From Pseudomonas sp. 31-12 (GTDB lineage: Bacteria; Pseudomonadota; Gammaproteobacteria; Pseudomonadales; Pseudomonadaceae): a DNA stretch of 64,000 nucleotides. Both the position numbers and the translations under genes were made by a program. Positions within the stretch are counted from its first letter, which is position 1; every line of letters starts with the position of its first letter. The notes under the pieces were generated by a model. The model worked only from the letters and a program-made list of their open reading frames with translations, was not told the origin of the DNA and did not search any database. The stretch is from positions 1,860,001 to 1,924,000 of the forward strand of contig NZ_CP029482.1 in assembly GCF_003151075.1 (NCBI RefSeq), in the 5' to 3' direction. This document shows positions 62,229-64,000 of this stretch, piece by piece.

Positions 62229-63044
62229 ATGACCAGCGCCGAGCTCGCCAAACCCAGCCGTAAGCAACGTGTGCGGACCTTGTGGATTTCCGATGTGCAT
62301 CTGGGCACCCGGGACTGCCAGGCCGAACACCTGTCGCAGTTTCTCAAGGGCTACCACGCGGACAAGATCTACCTGGTCGGCGACATCATCGACGGCTGGA
62401 AACTGCGCGGCGGCATGTACTGGCCTCAAGCGCACACCAACGTGATCCGCCGCCTGCTGACCATGAGCAAACGCGGCACGGAGGTGATCTACGTCACCGG
62501 CAACCACGACGAATTCCTGCGCCGCTATTCGAAGCTGATCCTGGGCAACATCCACCTGGTGGACGAAGCGGTGCACGTGACCGCCGATGGTCGCCATCTG
62601 CTGGTGATTCATGGCGACCAATTCGATGTGATCACCCGGTATCACCGCTGGCTGGCCTTTCTCGGCGACTCGGCCTACGAGTTCACCCTGACCCTCAACC
62701 GCTGGCTGAATCACTGGCGCGCCCGTTATGGCTACGGCTACTGGTCGCTGTCGGCCTACCTCAAGCACAAGGTCAAAACCGCGGTCAGTTTCATCAGTGA
62801 TTTCGAAGAAGCCATCGCCCACGAGTGCGTGAAACGCGAGTTGCATGGGGTGGTGTGCGGGCACATTCACCATGCCGAGATTCGCAAGGTCGGCGGGGTG
62901 GACTACCTCAATTGCGGGGATTGGGTGGAATCGTGCACGGCGTTGATCGAGCATTGGGACGGGTCGATTGAGTTATACCGGTTGGCGGATGCGCAGGCGC
63001 GGGAGGCCGAATTGAAAGCCATTAAAGTCGCAGAGCCGGCATAG
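62229..63044 (+). CDS. UDP-2,3-diacylglucosamine diphosphatase-like metallophosphoesterase
   Basis: From ATG 62229 the 271-residue product has the calcineurin-like metal-site blocks in order: WISDVHLGT (about residues 19-27), VGDIIDGWKL (about 50-59), TGNHDEFLRRYS (about 90-101), LVIHGDQFD (about 124-132) and CGHIHHAEIR (about 210-219). This matches the LpxH-like branch that works on lipid A precursors or other phospholipids; pseudomonads have a separate canonical LpxH, so this may be a paralogue with another substrate. The long frame upstream to 61494 is not coding. The ribosome site is weak. Confidence 0.85.
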   Translation: MTSAELAKPSRKQRVRTLWISDVHLGTRDCQAEHLSQFLKGYHADKIYLVGDIIDGWKLRGGMYWPQAHTNVIRRLLTMSKRGTEVIYVTGNHDEFLRRYSKLILGNIHLVDEAVHVTADGRHLLVIHGDQFDVITRYHRWLAFLGDSAYEFTLTLNRWLNHWRARYGYGYWSLSAYLKHKVKTAVSFISDFEEAIAHECVKRELHGVVCGHIHHAEIRKVGGVDYLNCGDWVESCTALIEHWDGSIELYRLADAQAREAELKAIKVAEPA

Positions 63045-63064
63045 TCTGTTAGCAATGTGGTGTC

Positions 63065-63175
63065 TGAGCCGGCCACTTCGCGGGCAAGCCCGCTCCCACA
63101 GTGACCGAGGTGAACACAAGATTTGTGAAACGCCAGAGAACCCTGTGGGAGCGGGCTTGCCCGCGAAGTGGCCCG
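63065..63175. repeat. Inverted REP pair
   Basis: GGCCACTTCGCGGGCAAGCCCGCTCCCACA and its inverse (arms at the ends of the interval) between convergent genes. Confidence 0.85.
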
Positions 63176-63194
63176 CCCAGACACTCTGGATCTA

Positions 63195-63785
63195 TCAGGC
63201 TGGCGAATGCTCTTCCATCGCCGCCTTGTAGATCGAGTGCTTCGGATGCGCAAACAAGCGCTCCATCATCGGCTCAAAGAAGCTCAGCGGTAACGTCTCG
63301 TACGCTGGATCAAATGCCGCCGCATCGTATTGGGCGCAAAACTCGATGGTCGCCTGATACTGCGGATGCCCGCTGAATTGCTCGCGCAAATGCCGATCCA
63401 TCCCCAGGTGATGAAAGAAGTAATACCCCTGGAATATCCCGTGCTTCTCAACCATCCACAGATTCTCGGCGCTGACGAACGGCTTGAGGATCGCCGCAGC
63501 AATGTCCGGATGATTGTAGGAACCCAGTGTGTCGCCGATGTCGTGAAGCAGCGCGCAGACCACATATTCTTCATCTCGGCCATCGCGCCAGGCACGGCTG
63601 GCGGTCTGCAAGGAATGGGTCAGACGATCCACCGGGAAGCCGCCAAAATCACCCTCCAGTAATTTCAGGTGCGCCACAATTCGTGACGGCAATTGCTTGG
63701 CATAGGCACTGAAGTCGGCGGCGATGATCGCCCAGTCTTCCTGCGTGCCATCCTTCATGTGGGTGAATCGTGCATTGGCGTTCAT
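63195..63785 (-). CDS. HD-domain phosphohydrolase or oxygenase-like protein
   Basis: A 196-residue protein with the HD core: His in THSLQTA, the HD pair in LLHDIGDTLGSYNHPDIAA, and a His-rich late section GIFQGYYFFHHLGMDRH. The layout recalls the PhnZ-type HD oxygenases with two iron atoms, which cleave aminophosphonates, but a simple phosphohydrolase is equally possible. AGAGGA six bases upstream supports the start. Monocistronic by position. The function is not assigned. Confidence 0.78.
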   Translation of the reverse strand: MNANARFTHMKDGTQEDWAIIAADFSAYAKQLPSRIVAHLKLLEGDFGGFPVDRLTHSLQTASRAWRDGRDEEYVVCALLHDIGDTLGSYNHPDIAAAILKPFVSAENLWMVEKHGIFQGYYFFHHLGMDRHLREQFSGHPQYQATIEFCAQYDAAAFDPAYETLPLSFFEPMMERLFAHPKHSIYKAAMEEHSPA

Positions 63786-63883
63786 CAGCTATCCTCTTGT
63801 TCTATCGGAAGGGATGTCTTGAGTGTAGGACTTGGATCCAATGCCGCACTGGCTACGCAGGACGCTTTGGTGGCCAATGGAGC

Positions 63884-64000
63884 CTAGAACGGCACGCGAC
63901 CCAGAAGCATGTCGCGGTACATGACAAAGTCGCCGAGCAGGCTATAAAGAGGATGCTGGAACGTGGCGGGGCGGTTTTTCTCGAAGAAGAAATGCCCGAT
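63884..64000 (-). CDS. DUF962-family protein, C-terminal end
   Basis: The frame is open to the window edge and ends at TAG (63884-63886). The visible 38 residues include IGHFFFEKNRPATFQHPLYS and GDFVMYRDMLLGRVPF, the typical C-terminus of short DUF962 membrane proteins. The N-terminal part lies beyond the window. Function unknown. Confidence 0.7.
   Translation of the reverse strand: MGHFFFEKNRPATFQHPLYSLLGDFVMYRDMLLGRVPF

Overview
The window looks like a chromosomal segment of a Pseudomonas fluorescens-group bacterium. Three things support this: the complete lapG-lapD / lapA / lapE-lapB-lapC biofilm-adhesin locus laid out as in P. fluorescens; a gbuA-gbuR block whose gene order matches the PA1414-PA1422 region of P. 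aeruginosa as I remember it; and many Pseudomonas-type REP palindromes (GTGGGAGCGGGCTTGC...CGCGAA) between genes. No rRNA, tRNA or CRISPR array was seen.

Layout. 1-9012 is accessory. It holds the 3' part of a CdiA-type filamentous hemagglutinin whose C-terminus looks like an Ntox21-type toxin, an overlapping AT-rich cdiI-like immunity gene, and the debris of two IS110-family transposases. 9038-19501 holds housekeeping and small genes: a DUF899 protein, a lipoprotein, a TorF-like porin, a CvfB-like RNA-binding protein, an NCS1 transporter, a DMT exporter, a YbfB/YjiJ-type MFS transporter with a divergent LysR regulator, and a PA1414-like micro-ORF. 19709-27528 is the guanidinobutyrate region: gbuA, an NTF2-like gene and two transporters on the minus strand, with gbuR divergent across a 112-bp tandem-repeat array, followed by a DTW-domain tRNA-modification gene. 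27676-53825 is an expanded lap locus. 53826-64000 returns to core genes: yecA-ybaN, recQ, marR, a fimV-like gene, a SelW-like gene, eamA with an AraC regulator, an LpxH-like phosphoesterase, an HD-domain protein and the end of a DUF962 gene.

How the lap genes work together. LapA is the surface adhesin, here compact at about 2392 residues. LapE-LapB-LapC form its type I secretion channel. LapG is the periplasmic protease that cuts LapA at the TAAG site visible at residues 115-118. LapD is the degenerate GGDEF/EAL c-di-GMP receptor that restrains LapG.

Most unusual feature. The interval between lapA and lapD has been expanded by tandem duplication. It now carries three large minus-strand genes for Ig-like stalk proteins (889, 623 and 1007 residues), two near-identical DUF6124 genes with conserved structured leaders, and chimeric scars made of the 3' end of lapD joined to the 3' end of lapA. 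All three large genes have a copy of the palindrome CTGTCAGATCTGACAG (one with a single mismatch) 80-90 bp before the start codon. They share stalk modules but end in different C-terminal domains. This looks like an undescribed, diversifying, co-regulated surface or recognition-protein cassette inside the LapA biofilm switch. Its function is not known to me, and the absence of signal peptides is a puzzle.
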